A stretch of 64,000 nucleotides of DNA from positions 1-64,000 of the forward strand of contig NZ_JACSIT010000152.1 of assembly GCF_014349155.1 (NCBI RefSeq), written 5' to 3'. Each line of letters begins with the position of its first letter. Position 1 is the first letter of the stretch. The notes below the pieces were generated by a model, which saw only the letters and a program-made list of their open reading frames with translations, searched no databases and had not been told where the DNA came from. This document shows positions 51,302 through 60,312 of this stretch, in pieces. Source of the DNA: Neolewinella lacunae (GTDB lineage: Bacteria > Bacteroidota > Bacteroidia > Chitinophagales > Saprospiraceae). Position numbers and translations under genes: made by a program.

Positions 51302-53380
51302 TTAAGAATTCATCGAAGCGATGAACTCGGCGTTGTTGCGGGTGGATTGCATGTGGCGCATGAGGAACTGGAAGGCCTCCTCGGGCTTCATGTCGGCCAG
51401 GTGGTTGCGGAGGACGAACATGCGCTGGAGGACGTCGCGCTCCAGCAACAGGTCGTCGCGGCGGGTGCTCGACTTGGTAAAGTCGATGCTGGGGTACATC
51501 CGTTTGTTGGCCAGGAAGCGGTCGAGCTGAAGCTCCATGTTGCCGGTTCCTTTGAACTCTTCGAAGATGACCTGGTCCATTTTCGATCCCGTATCGATCA
51601 GGGCCGTAGCCAGGATCGTGAGGGAACCGCCACCATCGATGTTGCGGGCGGCACCGAAAAATTTCTTGGGCTTTTGCAGGGCGTTGGCTTCCACACCGCC
51701 GGAGAGCACTTTACCGCTGCTGGGCTGGACGGTATTGTAGGCACGGGCCAGGCGGGTAATGGAGTCGAGCAGGATGCAAACGTCGTGGCCGGATTCCACC
51801 AATCGCTTGGCTTTTTCGAGCACTACGCTGGCCACGCGAACGTGGTTGTCGGCCGGCTCATCGAAGGTGGAGCTGACCACTTCGGCCTTCACACTGCGCT
51901 TCATGTCGGTTACTTCCTCGGGGCGTTCATCGACCAGCAGGACGATGAGGTAGGTCTCGGGGTGGTTCTGGGCAATGGCGTTAGCCACATCCTTTAATAG
52001 GAAGGTTTTACCCGATTTGGGTTGGGCGACGATGAGACCGCGCTGTCCTTTGCCGATGGGCGTAAACAGGTCGATGAGGCGCATGCCGTAGTCTTTGCCA
52101 TCGGGACGGCCGGAGAGGGTGAACTTTTCGGTCGGGAATTGGGCCGTCAGGTAATCGAAGGGTACCCGGTCGCGGATGTCTTTCGGATCAAGACCATTGA
52201 TTTTTTCTACTTCCAGGAGGGCGAAGTACTTCTCGCCTTCTTTGGGCGGTTTGACGGGGCCGCGCACGGTATCGCCCGTGCGCAAACCGTACTGCTTGAC
52301 CTGCTGGGGGCTCAGGTAGACGTCGTCCGGGCTGGTCAGGTAGTTGTAGTCCGAGGAACGGAGGAATCCGTAGCCATCGGGCATCATTTCGAGGATGCCG
52401 GTGCAGGAGATGATGCCGTCGAGTTTGAACTCAGGCACGCGGGGTGGCGGGGTGCGGCCCTGGAGGCGGTCACCCCGTCCAGGACGCTCTTCGCCGGGGG
52501 GCACGCGCTCTTCGCGGTTGCTGCGGGGGCGATCGTCAGCGGGTGGAGTGGTCCGCTCTTCGCGGTTGCCCCGGCCCCGGTCTTCGTAGCGACCGCGTAC
52601 GCCAGCGCGTTCTTCGCCGCGTTCGTCGTAGCGGCCCCGGCGTTCGTAGCGGTCGTAGCGCGACTCCGTACCGCCGCCGTCGTTGGCTTCGTCGTTGCCC
52701 TGGCGGCCACGTACGCGGCCTTCGGGGTTGGCTTCGTCGTTGCCCTGGCGGCCACGTACGCGTCCTTCGGGATTGGCTTCGTCGTTACCCTGGCGGCCAC
52801 GTACGCGGCCTTCGGGGTTGGCCTCGTCGCTACCCTGGCGGCCCCGGGTGCGGCCTTCGGAGGCCCCATCGTCGTTGTTGCGTTCGCCGCGACGGCTGTT
52901 GCGGTCGCCGGTGGGCTCAGTGGCTTTGCCCGCATCGTGGTTACGGCCGGGGTTGGGCTTGGCGGCGTTGCTCTCCGGGGCGCTGCGGTTCTCGCGACTT
53001 TCGCGGGCGGAGCGGCGGCCCCGGCCGGGTTGTTCAGTGGGTTGTTCTTCCGCTTCTTTTCTGGCGCGGGCGGAGCGACGGCCCCGGGAGGGCTGCTCAT
53101 CCTCGTCTTTCTTGGCAGCGGGGGCAGCGTTGGCTTTTTCTTTTTTCTCGTTGTCTCCCTTAGCGGCGTCGGCAATGGCGCGGCGATTGGGAACCCGGTC
53201 GGTATCGGACGCGGTGGCAGGCTCGTTGGCACTGGCGGTACCCCGTACGGCCTGCTGGTCGAGGATCTTTAAGATCAGCTCTTGCTTATTAAATTTTTTG
53301 AAGGACGGAACGTCCATGCTTTCGGCCAGGTCCCGGAGTTCAGGGACCAACATGGCCTTGAGTTGCGCGATGCTTAACAT
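51302..53380 (-). CDS. rho: Transcription termination factor Rho with long Arg/Gly-rich insert
   Basis: Hexameric RNA-dependent ATPase/translocase of 692 residues (E. coli Rho has 419). Rho_N helix bundle at about 3-43, then a disordered insert at about 45-305 rich in Arg, Gly, Glu, Asp and Asn, including four 15-residue tandem repeats ([15 protein letters not shown]) at about 176-235. The canonical core follows: primary RNA-binding domain from [22 protein letters not shown]-loop [12 protein letters not shown], Walker [17 protein letters not shown] and the Q/R-loops to the end. Similar inserts are normal in Bacteroidota Rho, and in Bacteroides the insert is known to support condensate formation. 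The leader is ~215 bases from a divergent promoter. Confidence 0.95.
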   Translation of the reverse strand: MLSIAQLKAMLVPELRDLAESMDVPSFKKFNKQELILKILDQQAVRGTASANEPATASDTDRVPNRRAIADAAKGDNEKKEKANAAPAAKKDEDEQPSRGRRSARARKEAEEQPTEQPGRGRRSARESRENRSAPESNAAKPNPGRNHDAGKATEPTGDRNSRRGERNNDDGASEGRTRGRQGSDEANPEGRVRGRQGNDEANPEGRVRGRQGNDEANPEGRVRGRQGNDEANDGGGTESRYDRYERRGRYDERGEERAGVRGRYEDRGRGNREERTTPPADDRPRSNREERVPPGEERPGRGDRLQGRTPPPRVPEFKLDGIISCTGILEMMPDGYGFLRSSDYNYLTSPDDVYLSPQQVKQYGLRTGDTVRGPVKPPKEGEKYFALLEVEKINGLDPKDIRDRVPFDYLTAQFPTEKFTLSGRPDGKDYGMRLIDLFTPIGKGQRGLIVAQPKSGKTFLLKDVANAIAQNHPETYLIVLLVDERPEEVTDMKRSVKAEVVSSTFDEPADNHVRVASVVLEKAKRLVESGHDVCILLDSITRLARAYNTVQPSSGKVLSGGVEANALQKPKKFFGAARNIDGGGSLTILATALIDTGSKMDQVIFEEFKGTGNMELQLDRFLANKRMYPSIDFTKSSTRRDDLLLERDVLQRMFVLRNHLADMKPEEAFQFLMRHMQSTRNNAEFIASMNS
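52681..52855 (-). repeat. 45-base coding tandem repeats in rho
   Basis: Four consecutive copies, nearly identical at DNA level and coding for the unit [15 protein letters not shown]. The high nucleotide identity points to recent expansion or homogenisation. Not a CRISPR array: units are contiguous and in frame. Confidence 0.9.
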
Positions 53381-53596
53381 TAATCGTGAATACTGTGTGG
53401 GAAGAATTTGGGGATAGATGCGCAGAAGTCAGGTGCGCGCTGGGTGGGGATTGCTGCTAGTACTTCGGGACGGAATTCCAGAACGGAAAGCGTGAAAAAG
53501 ATGTCAGGTCCGTAAAAGGCAGCGGGTGTGAGGTTCGTTGACCGGCTAGCAGCAGAAAGGTGCCCATCGGTCTTGCGCGCGGAATCGCTTGCGGGG

Positions 53597-53604
53597 CAAA
53601 AGTA
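53597..53604 (-). promoter_or_regulatory. Promoter -7 element TACTTTTG of rho
   Basis: Exact match on the minus strand, with TTG at 53627-53629 (22-base spacer). The predicted rho leader is about 210 bases, long enough for autogenous termination. Confidence 0.65.
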
Positions 53605-53639
53605 AGGTTTAATTTCTTAATGTGAACAAAAACCTATGT

Positions 53640-53647
53640 TACCTTTG
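53640..53647 (+). promoter_or_regulatory. Promoter -7 element TACCTTTG toward serS
   Basis: Exact match, about 250 bases before the serS ATG, back to back with the rho promoter. No clear -33 TTG. The leader would include the C/G hairpin and the 18-base repeat. Confidence 0.6.
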
Positions 53648-53771
53648 CACCCGGCTCACGGGGACGTGCTGTTAGCTTAACGTCGGCCCAAGGAAAATTG
53701 TTTGCCGCCGGTTCCTGGTTAGCCTATTTAAAGGAGTAGGTTGGGGCTCGCCTTCCCCTGCTCCTAGTCCC

Positions 53772-53817
53772 TACTCCCCCCTCCGGGGGGCGGGGGGGAG
53801 CACCTGCGGCCGCGCCC
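53772..53817 (+). repeat. Composite C/G hairpin plus 18-base dispersed repeat (copy 2)
   Basis: ACTCCCCCCTCCGGGGGG then CGGGGGGGAG, then the exact 18-base core at 53800-53817. Matches the block at 3020-3066 nearly base for base. Located in the serS leader. Confidence 0.9.
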
Positions 53818-53895
53818 ACTGCTGCTGACCCCGTGCTTTGCCCCTGGGCCACTGTGTTTACTTCACTCGTTTAACCGCCCCACACCTTATCTGCC

Positions 53896-55176
53896 ATGCT
53901 CCTTCTCACTACCCTGCGCCAAGAAAAAGCGACCGTGCTGGCTGGCCTGGCCAAGCGCAACCTCTCGAATGCCGAGGCCATCATTGACCGCGTTATTGCC
54001 CTGGACGACCGCCGCAAGGAACTGCAAACGGCCAACGATGCCCTGCTGGCCGAAAGGAATAAGCTCTCCGACGAAATCGGCGACCTCTTCAAAAGCGGCC
54101 GCAAGGACGAAGCCACCGCCAAGCGCGAGCGCGTCAACGCCATCAAAGACGAGGTGGCCGCCGGGGAAAGCGACTACGCCGCCGTCGTAGCCGAACTGGA
54201 AGCCCAGCTCGTACAACTCCCCAACGTGCCCCACGCCCTGGTGCCCGCCGGAAAAGATGCCGAAGACAACGAAGTTTTTCGCCCCCACCCCGGCCCGCTA
54301 CCGACCCTGGGACCCGACGCCAAGCCCCACTGGGAGCTGGCCACCACCTACGGCATTTTTGACCTCGACCTCGGGGTGCGCACCACTGGCAGCGGCTTCC
54401 CCGTCTTCACCGGCCAGGGGGCGCGCCTGGCCCGCAGCCTGGTCAATCTCTTCCTCGACTACAATACCGCCGCCGGCTACACCGAGTACCAGCCCCCCTT
54501 GCTCGTCAACGAAGACACCGCCCGCGCCACCGGCCAACTTCCCGATAAGGAAGGGCAGATGTACTACGTCACCCAGGACGATCTCTACCTGATCCCCACC
54601 GCCGAGGTACCCCTGACCAACCTCTACCGCGGCGAAATCGTCTCGCCTGAGCAACTGCCCATTCAACTGACGGGCTACACGCCCTGCTTTCGCCGCGAGG
54701 CGGGCAGCTACGGGGCCCACGTCCGCGGCCTCAACCGCGTCCACCAGTTCGATAAGGTCGAGATCGTCGAGATCGTCCAACCCGAAACCAGTTACGACCG
54801 CCTCCACGCCATGGTCGAGCACGTAGCCGGGCTGCTCACGGCTCTGGGCTTGCCGTTCCGCATCCTGCGGCTCTGCGGCGGAGATATGGGCTTCACCTCG
54901 GCAATGACTTTTGATTTTGAAGTGTGGAGCGCCGCCCAGGAACGCTGGCTGGAAGTAAGCTCCGTGTCTAACTTCGAGACCTTCCAGAGCAACCGCCTCA
55001 AACTGCGCTACCGCAGCGAAAATGGCATCCAGCTCACCCACACGCTCAATGGCTCGGCCCTGGCCCTGCCCCGCATTATTGCCGCGCTGCTGGAAAACAA
55101 CCAGACGCCCGCAGGCATTCTTATGCCAGCCATTCTCCAGCCTTACCTGGGTAAGGAAATGCTGCTGCCCGTGTAG
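53896..55176 (+). CDS. serS: Serine-tRNA ligase
   Basis: Class II synthetase of 426 residues that charges tRNA-Ser. The N-terminal long antiparallel coiled coil (about 5-105) contacts the tRNA variable arm. Class II motif 2 is in GYTPCFRREAGSYGAHVRGLNRVHQFDKVE, and motif 3 in LTHTLNGSALALPRIIAALLENNQ. The expected TAEVPLTNLY segment is present. The start is the first ATG after the promoter. It is followed at 80 bases by a metallopeptidase gene with its own promoter. Confidence 0.97.
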   Translation: MLLLTTLRQEKATVLAGLAKRNLSNAEAIIDRVIALDDRRKELQTANDALLAERNKLSDEIGDLFKSGRKDEATAKRERVNAIKDEVAAGESDYAAVVAELEAQLVQLPNVPHALVPAGKDAEDNEVFRPHPGPLPTLGPDAKPHWELATTYGIFDLDLGVRTTGSGFPVFTGQGARLARSLVNLFLDYNTAAGYTEYQPPLLVNEDTARATGQLPDKEGQMYYVTQDDLYLIPTAEVPLTNLYRGEIVSPEQLPIQLTGYTPCFRREAGSYGAHVRGLNRVHQFDKVEIVEIVQPETSYDRLHAMVEHVAGLLTALGLPFRILRLCGGDMGFTSAMTFDFEVWSAAQERWLEVSSVSNFETFQSNRLKLRYRSENGIQLTHTLNGSALALPRIIAALLENNQTPAGILMPAILQPYLGKEMLLPV

Positions 55177-55217
55177 GGGGCGTGACTTCCCCGCCGCGCC
55201 GCCGTCTCCGATAGTAC

Positions 55218-55225
55218 TACCTTTG
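55218..55225 (+). promoter_or_regulatory. Promoter -7 element TACCTTTG of the YugP-like gene
   Basis: Exact match, 31 bases before the ATG at 55257. No clear -33. Confidence 0.7.
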
Positions 55226-55256
55226 GTCTGTTCGTCGACAAAAAAACTCGTACGCC

Positions 55257-55955
55257 ATGTTTTCCGGTCCTTACGCTACCTACATCATCATCACGCTCGT
55301 CTTTGCGGGCATCGGCATGCTGGTCAGTAACCGCCTCAAGAGCAAGTTCCGCCACTACGCGCAGGTGCCCATGACCAATGGACTGAGCGGCGCCGAGGTA
55401 GCCGCCAAAATGCTCACCGATTACAACATCCGTGACGTGCGCATCGTCATGGGCCAGGGTTTTCTCAGCGACCACTACAACCCCCAAACCAAGACGGTCA
55501 GCCTCAGCCCCGAGGTTTTCCAGGGCCGTAGTGTAGCCGCCGCCGCAGTGGCCAGCCACGAGTGTGGCCACGCGGTGCAGCACGCCGAGGCCTACACCTG
55601 GCTGACCATGCGCAGCAAGCTGGTGCCCGTCGTACAACTGGCCAGCCGCGCCCAGGGCTTTTTGCTCATGTTTGCCTTTGGCGGCCTGGCCTCGGGCTTT
55701 GGCGGCCTGCTCTTTCAAATTACGGTGGTGGCTTTTTTGATCACTACCCTCTTTTCCTTTGTGACCCTGCCCGTGGAGTTCGACGCCAGCAAACGGGCCC
55801 TGGCCTGGCTGGATTCGAGCCGCGTTGCCAGCGGAATCCAGCACGAAGGTGCCAAAGACGCCCTGTGGTGGGCGGCCATGACCTACGTGGTGGCCGCACT
55901 TTCCGCCCTCACGGTCCTGCTCTGGCTGTTGTTGCAGTCCCAAAGCCGGCGCTAG
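55257..55955 (+). CDS. Membrane zinc metallopeptidase, YugP-like
   Basis: Inner-membrane protein of 232 residues. The N-terminal helix (YIIITLVFAGIGMLV, about 9-23) is followed by a cytoplasmic-side catalytic segment with SHECGHAVQH (zinc ligands His101 and His105, Glu102), then two hydrophobic hairpins (about 128-172) and a C-terminal helix (205-226). The later LPVEFDASKRALAWL is a family hallmark and may supply the third ligand. Members are common in Bacteroidota and Firmicutes; substrates are not established. Confidence 0.8.
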   Translation: MFSGPYATYIIITLVFAGIGMLVSNRLKSKFRHYAQVPMTNGLSGAEVAAKMLTDYNIRDVRIVMGQGFLSDHYNPQTKTVSLSPEVFQGRSVAAAAVASHECGHAVQHAEAYTWLTMRSKLVPVVQLASRAQGFLLMFAFGGLASGFGGLLFQITVVAFLITTLFSFVTLPVEFDASKRALAWLDSSRVASGIQHEGAKDALWWAAMTYVVAALSALTVLLWLLLQSQSRR

Positions 55956-55990
55956 TACTTTTTTGCCGTACGGCTGGTCTGGGCCCAACG

Positions 55991-56008
55991 GGGCGCGGCC
56001 GCAGGTGC
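55991..56008 (-). repeat. 18-base dispersed repeat, exact copy
   Basis: Between the YugP-like gene and frr. CTTGCTTTTCCC begins 28 bases before the core on the minus strand, and the same frame reads FLAFPAAASPGTCGRAP, resembling the TolC signal peptide although no gene is present here. Confidence 0.95.
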
Positions 56009-56122
56009 CGGGGGACGCCGCCGCGGGAAAAGCAAGGAACGGCAATCCCGCCGACCAAAATTTCCCACTTCCCACCGTTGAATCTAAAAAACACACAGCA
56101 TTTAGCTTTTAATAATTTCCCA

Positions 56123-56686
56123 ATGGAAGAACTACTTAGCGATAAACTGGAAGAAGCCAAGATCTTGATGGAAGGTGCCATTGAGCACCTGGAACGCGAA
56201 CTGCTCAAAGTCCGCACGGGCAAGGCCAGTCCCGCCATGCTCAACGGGCTGATGGTGACCTATTACGGTGCGCCCACCCCCCTCCAGCAAGTAGCCAACA
56301 TTGCTACGGCCGACTCCCGCACCCTGACCATCCAGCCCTTTGATAAGAACGCCATTGGCGGCATCGAGAAGGCCATTTTTGAGGCCAACCTGGGGGTCAC
56401 GCCGCAGAACGATGGCCAGCTCATCCGCATCAACATCCCCCCTTTGACCGAAGAGCGCCGCCAACAAATGGCTAAGCAGGTGAAGGCCGAAGGCGAGGAC
56501 GCTAAGATCACCGTCCGCAACATCCGCCGCGATGCCATGGAGGCCATCAAGAAAGAAGTGAAAAACGGCTACCCCGAAGACGAAGGCAAAACCCGCGAGG
56601 AGGAAGTCCAGAGCTGGGTCAATGGCTTCAACAAGAAGATTGACGAGGTGGTGGAGAACAAGACCCGCGAAGTCACCACGCTCTAA
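56123..56686 (+). CDS. frr: Ribosome recycling factor
   Basis: Splits post-termination ribosomes together with EF-G; 187 residues, the usual size. Family blocks: LLKVRTGKASPAML near residue 30, YYGAPTPLQQVANI, FDKNAIGGIEKAI, and the C-terminal helix IRRDAMEAIKKEVKNGYPEDEGKTREEEVQ. The ATG at 56123 gives the canonical N-terminus (MEELLSDKLEEAK); the longer upstream frame overlaps the YugP-like gene and is not real. fdhD follows after 3 bases. Confidence 0.96.
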   Translation: MEELLSDKLEEAKILMEGAIEHLERELLKVRTGKASPAMLNGLMVTYYGAPTPLQQVANIATADSRTLTIQPFDKNAIGGIEKAIFEANLGVTPQNDGQLIRINIPPLTEERRQQMAKQVKAEGEDAKITVRNIRRDAMEAIKKEVKNGYPEDEGKTREEEVQSWVNGFNKKIDEVVENKTREVTTL

Positions 56687-56689
56687 GGC

Positions 56690-57526
56690 TTGGCTTCCGG
56701 CGCCGCCCCAGTCACTGTTCACCGTTTCCGTGCTGCCCCGGGTGGGGGTATGGCCCACGACGTGGTGGCCGTCGAAGAACCCCTCCAAATCCGGCTCGAC
56801 GACGGCAGCGGGGCCCGTGCCCTGGCCGTTACGATGCGGACGCCGGGCCAGGACGAAGCCCTGGCCCTCGGGTTTCTCTTCACCGAAGGCATCATCCCCG
56901 GCACCGCAGCCGTTGCCTCCGTGACCTTGGGTGATCCCGCCGACGCAGAAACCCGCAATACCGTTACCGTCGCGCTACACCCTTCTTGCCCCGTAGACTG
57001 GCCCCGCCTCCAGCGGCATTCCTACACCAGCAGCAGTTGCGGCGTCTGTGGAAAGGCGGCGTTGGAGCAGGTCTTCCAGGCCCTGCCCTTCGGGGAAATG
57101 CCGGGGGATTGGAGGGTGCCCGCCGAGCTCATCTCCGCCCTGCCAAGGCGGCTCCGCGCGGCCCAGGCCCTGTTTGCGGCCACGGGAGGCATCCACGCCG
57201 CCGGGCTCTTCGACGCCACGGGCGAATTGCTGCTCCTGGCCGAAGACGTTGGCCGCCACAATGCCCTGGATAAGGTCATCGGACAGTGTCTGCGCCCAGA
57301 CGAGCTGCCCTTGAGCCAGCGGATTCTCGTGTTAAGTGGCCGCGCCAGCTTCGAATTGTTGCAGAAGGCGGCGATGGCGGGCATCGAATTTGTGGTCTCC
57401 GTCGGGGCTCCATCCAGCCTGGCCGTCGCTTTGGCTACCGACCAAGGGATCACCCTCTGCGGCTTCGTGCGCGAAGCGGGCTTTAATTGCTACGCCACTC
57501 CGGAGCGCCTGCTGGCTGCCGGGTAG
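56690..57526 (+). CDS. fdhD: Formate dehydrogenase accessory sulfurtransferase FdhD
   Basis: Transfers sulfur from a cysteine desulfurase to the molybdenum/tungsten cofactor of formate dehydrogenase; 278 residues. Signatures: VAVEEPLQIRL near the start, TPGQDEALALGFLFTEGI, the catalytic CxxC in SSSCGVCGK (Cys117, Cys120), TGGIHAAGLFD and AEDVGRHNALDK. The TTG at 56690 is chosen because it keeps the conserved N-terminal strand (VTVHRFR) and couples to frr with a 3-base gap; the ATG at 56750 is the alternative. No formate dehydrogenase or molybdopterin gene lies in the window. The 3' end forms a long hairpin. Confidence 0.92.
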   Translation: MASGAAPVTVHRFRAAPGGGMAHDVVAVEEPLQIRLDDGSGARALAVTMRTPGQDEALALGFLFTEGIIPGTAAVASVTLGDPADAETRNTVTVALHPSCPVDWPRLQRHSYTSSSCGVCGKAALEQVFQALPFGEMPGDWRVPAELISALPRRLRAAQALFAATGGIHAAGLFDATGELLLLAEDVGRHNALDKVIGQCLRPDELPLSQRILVLSGRASFELLQKAAMAGIEFVVSVGAPSSLAVALATDQGITLCGFVREAGFNCYATPERLLAAG

Positions 57527-57537
57527 CCAGCAGGCGC
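57505..57537 (+). terminator. 13-base-pair hairpin across the fdhD stop codon
   Basis: GCGCCTGCTGGCT / AGCCAGCAGGCGC is a perfect stem with a 7-base loop. It includes the last fdhD codons and the TAG at 57524-57526. No T tract follows, so it may act as a 3'-end stabiliser or a Rho-assisted stop rather than an intrinsic terminator. Confidence 0.55.
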
Positions 57538-57567
57538 TACCCCAAAGACACATTCTCCACCGCGCTA

Positions 57568-57598
57568 TTGTAGCATTTCCACCAAAGCCGTACTTTTG
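57568..57598 (+). promoter_or_regulatory. tRNA-Leu promoter: TTG (57568-57570), 20-base spacer, TACTTTTG (57591-57598)
   Basis: Full -33/-7 match with the same 20-base spacing as the recA promoter, 24 bases before the tRNA 5' end. Confidence 0.8.
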
Positions 57599-57622
57599 TG
57601 CCGCTTTAGCAAGAGCATCATC

Positions 57623-57704
57623 GCGGGTGTGGTGAAATTGGTATACACGCCAGACTTAGGATCTGGTGCCGCAAGGCGTGAAGGTTCGAGTCCTTTCACC
57701 CGCA
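57623..57704 (+). tRNA. tRNA-Leu (anticodon TAG, reads CUA/CUG-type codons)
   Basis: The acceptor stem GCGGGTG pairs with CACCCGC and the discriminator base is A. The anticodon stem CCAGA/TCTGG encloses loop CTTAGGA, giving anticodon TAG. A variable arm (TGCCGCAAGGCG region) marks a class II tRNA. The T-arm GGTTCGAGTCC is canonical. The CCA end is not encoded. It is a single tRNA just upstream of tig, an arrangement seen in many bacteria. Confidence 0.95.
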
Positions 57705-57933
57705 CTTTTTAGGTTTGGTTGGGTTTTTCGTCTGCCCTTCGCGGTCCTCCCGGGGTGGCAGCAAATACCCACTACGCTTTTCACCGTGCTCATCGGGCTT
57801 TTCGTCCCGCCTTCCTTTGTCCCACTGCGGCCACGGGAGTGCGGTAACCAAAGCCAGGATCAACGCGAAAACCTTGGCCTGCCCTCGGGTAGGCCTTTTA
57901 TTTCTGCCCAATTGGGCCCAAGCAAGCGACAAT

Positions 57934-59298
57934 ATGCCCCAGGTAAGTTTCGAAAAAACTGGCAACGTAACCGCCCGCATCGCGGTGACCCTCACCCAAC
58001 AAGAGTTGGAAACCCAGCTCTCGGCGGAATTAAACAAACGGCGCGGTAAGGTAGCCATGAAGGGATTCCGCAAGGGCAAAACCCCCGTGAGTACCCTCCG
58101 GAAAATGGTGGGTAACCAGATCCTGGCCGAGATCATCGATAAAGAGGTCCGCAACGCCCTCTTTGGCTACATTGATGAGCACCAGCTGCGCCCCATCTTC
58201 AGCCCCCAGCCCATTGACGATGAAGAGAGTGCCGCGATCTCCGCAATGTCCCTGCGCGACCTCAACCTCAATTACGACGTGGCCCTGGAGCCGGAATTTG
58301 AGTTGGAACTGCCCACTGAGACTTTTCAGCGCTACGTTTTTGACGCTAACCCCACCTTTGTCGATGAGCAAATCGAAAAAATGCTCAAGCAAGCTGGCGA
58401 AGCGGTGAAAATCGAGGACGGTACCGTAGAAGAGAACGACATCCTGGAGGTGACCATCCGGGAAACCGGCCCCGTCGAGGAGCCCATCGTCAACTCCACC
58501 AAGATCTACGTTGATTCCCTCACCGAAGACAGCAAGGCCCAGCTCTTGGGCAAGAAGGTGGGAGAGAGCATTGTGTTGAACGATCTGGGCACCCTGGAGA
58601 AAAACAGCACCCCCGAGGCCGTAAATCGCTACCTCCTTGCTTTGGCGGTGATCGACACGGACGTGAAGGACAAATCTTTCGAGATCAAAATTGATGAAAT
58701 CTCCCGCTTGGTCCCCGCCCAACTCAATGAGGACTTCTTCAACAGTTTCGACCCCTCCGGCGAAGTCCAAACGGAAGAGCAACTGCGGGAGCGCATCATC
58801 GAGCAACACTCCGAAGGCTTCAACGAGCAAGGGTACCACTTGCTTGATTTTGACCTCCGCAAAGCCATTGTGGAACGCAACAATTTTGAGCTTCCCCTGG
58901 AGATGATGGAGGAAATGATCAAAGACGACAAAGACACCTCCCTTGACCTGTTCGAGCGCAGCGTACGCTGGTCTTTGATCCGCACCAAGATCATTGAGCA
59001 AAATGATCTCAAGATCGCCTACGAAGACATCAAGGAGGAGGCTACGGGCAATCTCGTACGTATGCTCGGCGGTCGTCGCCCCGATTTCTTGAACGATGAT
59101 TTCCTCGAGTCTTACGTCGGCAACATGCTCAAAGACGAAAAGCAACGCGAGCAGCTGACCCTCAGCGTCATGGATAAAAAAGTGATGGCTATCCTCCGTG
59201 AGAAAATCACGGTGGTCGAAACGCCCCTTTCTGCCGAGGCCTTCAACCAGGCAATTGACGACTTCAACACCGAGCACGGCGCAGCGGAAGAGGAATAG
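57934..59298 (+). CDS. tig: Trigger factor (ribosome-bound chaperone)
   Basis: Binds ribosomal protein L23 at the exit tunnel and shields nascent chains; 454 residues. The ribosome-binding loop is KGFRKGKTPVSTLRKMVG (about 44-61; consensus G-F-R-x-G-x-x-P). A PPIase-like middle part follows and the C-terminal helical arms run from about 270 to the end, closing with an acidic tail (HGAAEEE). ATG 57934 is chosen because the family begins with a short strand (PQVSFEKTGNVTARIAV). The 73 upstream codons in the same frame are leader sequence with no similarity. clpP and clpX follow in the common tig-clpP-clpX order. Confidence 0.95.
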   Translation: MPQVSFEKTGNVTARIAVTLTQQELETQLSAELNKRRGKVAMKGFRKGKTPVSTLRKMVGNQILAEIIDKEVRNALFGYIDEHQLRPIFSPQPIDDEESAAISAMSLRDLNLNYDVALEPEFELELPTETFQRYVFDANPTFVDEQIEKMLKQAGEAVKIEDGTVEENDILEVTIRETGPVEEPIVNSTKIYVDSLTEDSKAQLLGKKVGESIVLNDLGTLEKNSTPEAVNRYLLALAVIDTDVKDKSFEIKIDEISRLVPAQLNEDFFNSFDPSGEVQTEEQLRERIIEQHSEGFNEQGYHLLDFDLRKAIVERNNFELPLEMMEEMIKDDKDTSLDLFERSVRWSLIRTKIIEQNDLKIAYEDIKEEATGNLVRMLGGRRPDFLNDDFLESYVGNMLKDEKQREQLTLSVMDKKVMAILREKITVVETPLSAEAFNQAIDDFNTEHGAAEEE

Positions 59299-59409
59299 CC
59301 TGCGGGCGAAGTTCCTTCCCTTTCTCCAGCCACTCAACCCAAGTGCGGCTGATACGTTTATGGTGTGACGCGTCGAATTCCGACCCGTAAACCCTTCAAG
59401 AAATCGCAT

Positions 59410-60105
59410 ATGATCCCGCAGGATGAATTCATGAAGTACGCTACCCAGCACATGGGGATGAGTACGATGCACCTCGAAAAATACGCCCAGACCATTGGTG
59501 GCATGGCTTCGCCCCAAATCACGGGTTTCTCTCCCAACGTTATTGAGGAACGGCAGATGAACGTTGCCGCCATCGACGTTTTTAGCCGCTTGATGATGGA
59601 CCGCATCATCTTCATGGGCGTAGCGGTCTCCGACTACGTAGCCAACGTCGTGCAGGCCCAGCTGCTGTTTCTGGAGTCCGTTGACCCCAAGCGCGATGTC
59701 CAGATGTTCATCAACAGCCCCGGCGGCAGCGTCATTGCGGGTATGGGTATGTACGACACGATGCAGTACGTGACGCCCGACGTGGCCACCATCTGTACGG
59801 GACTGGCTGCTTCGATGGGCTCGGTCTTGCTCGCCGCCGGCGAAAAAGGCAAGCGCTCCATCCTCCCCCACGCCCGGGTGATGATCCACCAGCCCAGCGG
59901 TGGCATGCAGGGGCAATTCTCGGATATGGAGATCAACTACCGCCTCATCTCCAAACTCCGCGAAGAACTCTACAACATCCTGGCCGTACACACCGGCCAG
60001 ACCTTCGAAGCGATCGAAAAAGACAGCGACCGCGACAACTGGATGACCGCCTCCGAAGCCGTTGCCTACGGCCTGGTCGATGAGGTCCTCAATCGGAAGA
60101 AGTAA
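59410..60105 (+). CDS. clpP: ATP-dependent Clp protease proteolytic subunit
   Basis: Serine protease that forms a tetradecameric chamber and degrades proteins delivered by ClpX; 231 residues. The catalytic triad is visible: Ser135 in GLAASMGSV, His160 in RVMIHQPSGG and Asp209 in EKDSDRDNW. The INSPGGSV substrate-binding strand is at 101-108. ATG 59410 aligns with other Bacteroidota ClpPs; 15 additional upstream codons exist in frame. TACGTTTA (about 59353) is one base off the -7 consensus. clpX follows 207 bases downstream. Confidence 0.96.
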   Translation: MIPQDEFMKYATQHMGMSTMHLEKYAQTIGGMASPQITGFSPNVIEERQMNVAAIDVFSRLMMDRIIFMGVAVSDYVANVVQAQLLFLESVDPKRDVQMFINSPGGSVIAGMGMYDTMQYVTPDVATICTGLAASMGSVLLAAGEKGKRSILPHARVMIHQPSGGMQGQFSDMEINYRLISKLREELYNILAVHTGQTFEAIEKDSDRDNWMTASEAVAYGLVDEVLNRKK

Positions 60106-60312
60106 GCTTCCCCCCGGCGGGCACCCGCCCCTTACGGCCCGTCCGATTCCGTCGGCCGGTGGCGAAGCCGCTCATTTTCTGGTACTATTCCGTTCCGGTG
60201 CTTCCGTAGGGAGTTCCGGAACGGTAATTTTACGCCCCAAACTTCTTTGTGGAGACTGTGCAAGATTCCGGTTTTCCCACCATGGCCATTCCCGGTCAAT
60301 AATTATCAACTT

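Larger units (their letters stand above)
53381..53895. other. Divergent rho / serS intergenic region
   Basis: 515 bases, the largest gap in the window. It contains two divergent -7 elements 36 bases apart, a GGAGTAGG / CCTACTCC pairing (about 53730-53780) and a composite C/G hairpin plus 18-base repeat. No open frame looks real. The long leaders on both sides leave room for RNA-level control. Confidence 0.6.

Noticed and set aside
52681-52855. CRISPR-like array in rho
   Set aside because: 45-base units are in-frame coding repeats without spacers.
55562-56122. 187-residue N-terminal extension of Frr
   Set aside because: It overlaps the YugP-like gene in another frame and reads through the 18-base repeat. 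Frr has its normal length from 56123.
57715-57933. N-terminal extension of trigger factor
   Set aside because: The frame happens to be open after the tRNA, but the 73 residues are unlike the family, and the canonical N-terminus begins at the ATG at 57934.
58030-59991. 653-codon open frame antisense to tig and clpP
   Set aside because: It spans two well-supported plus-strand genes and has no features of its own.
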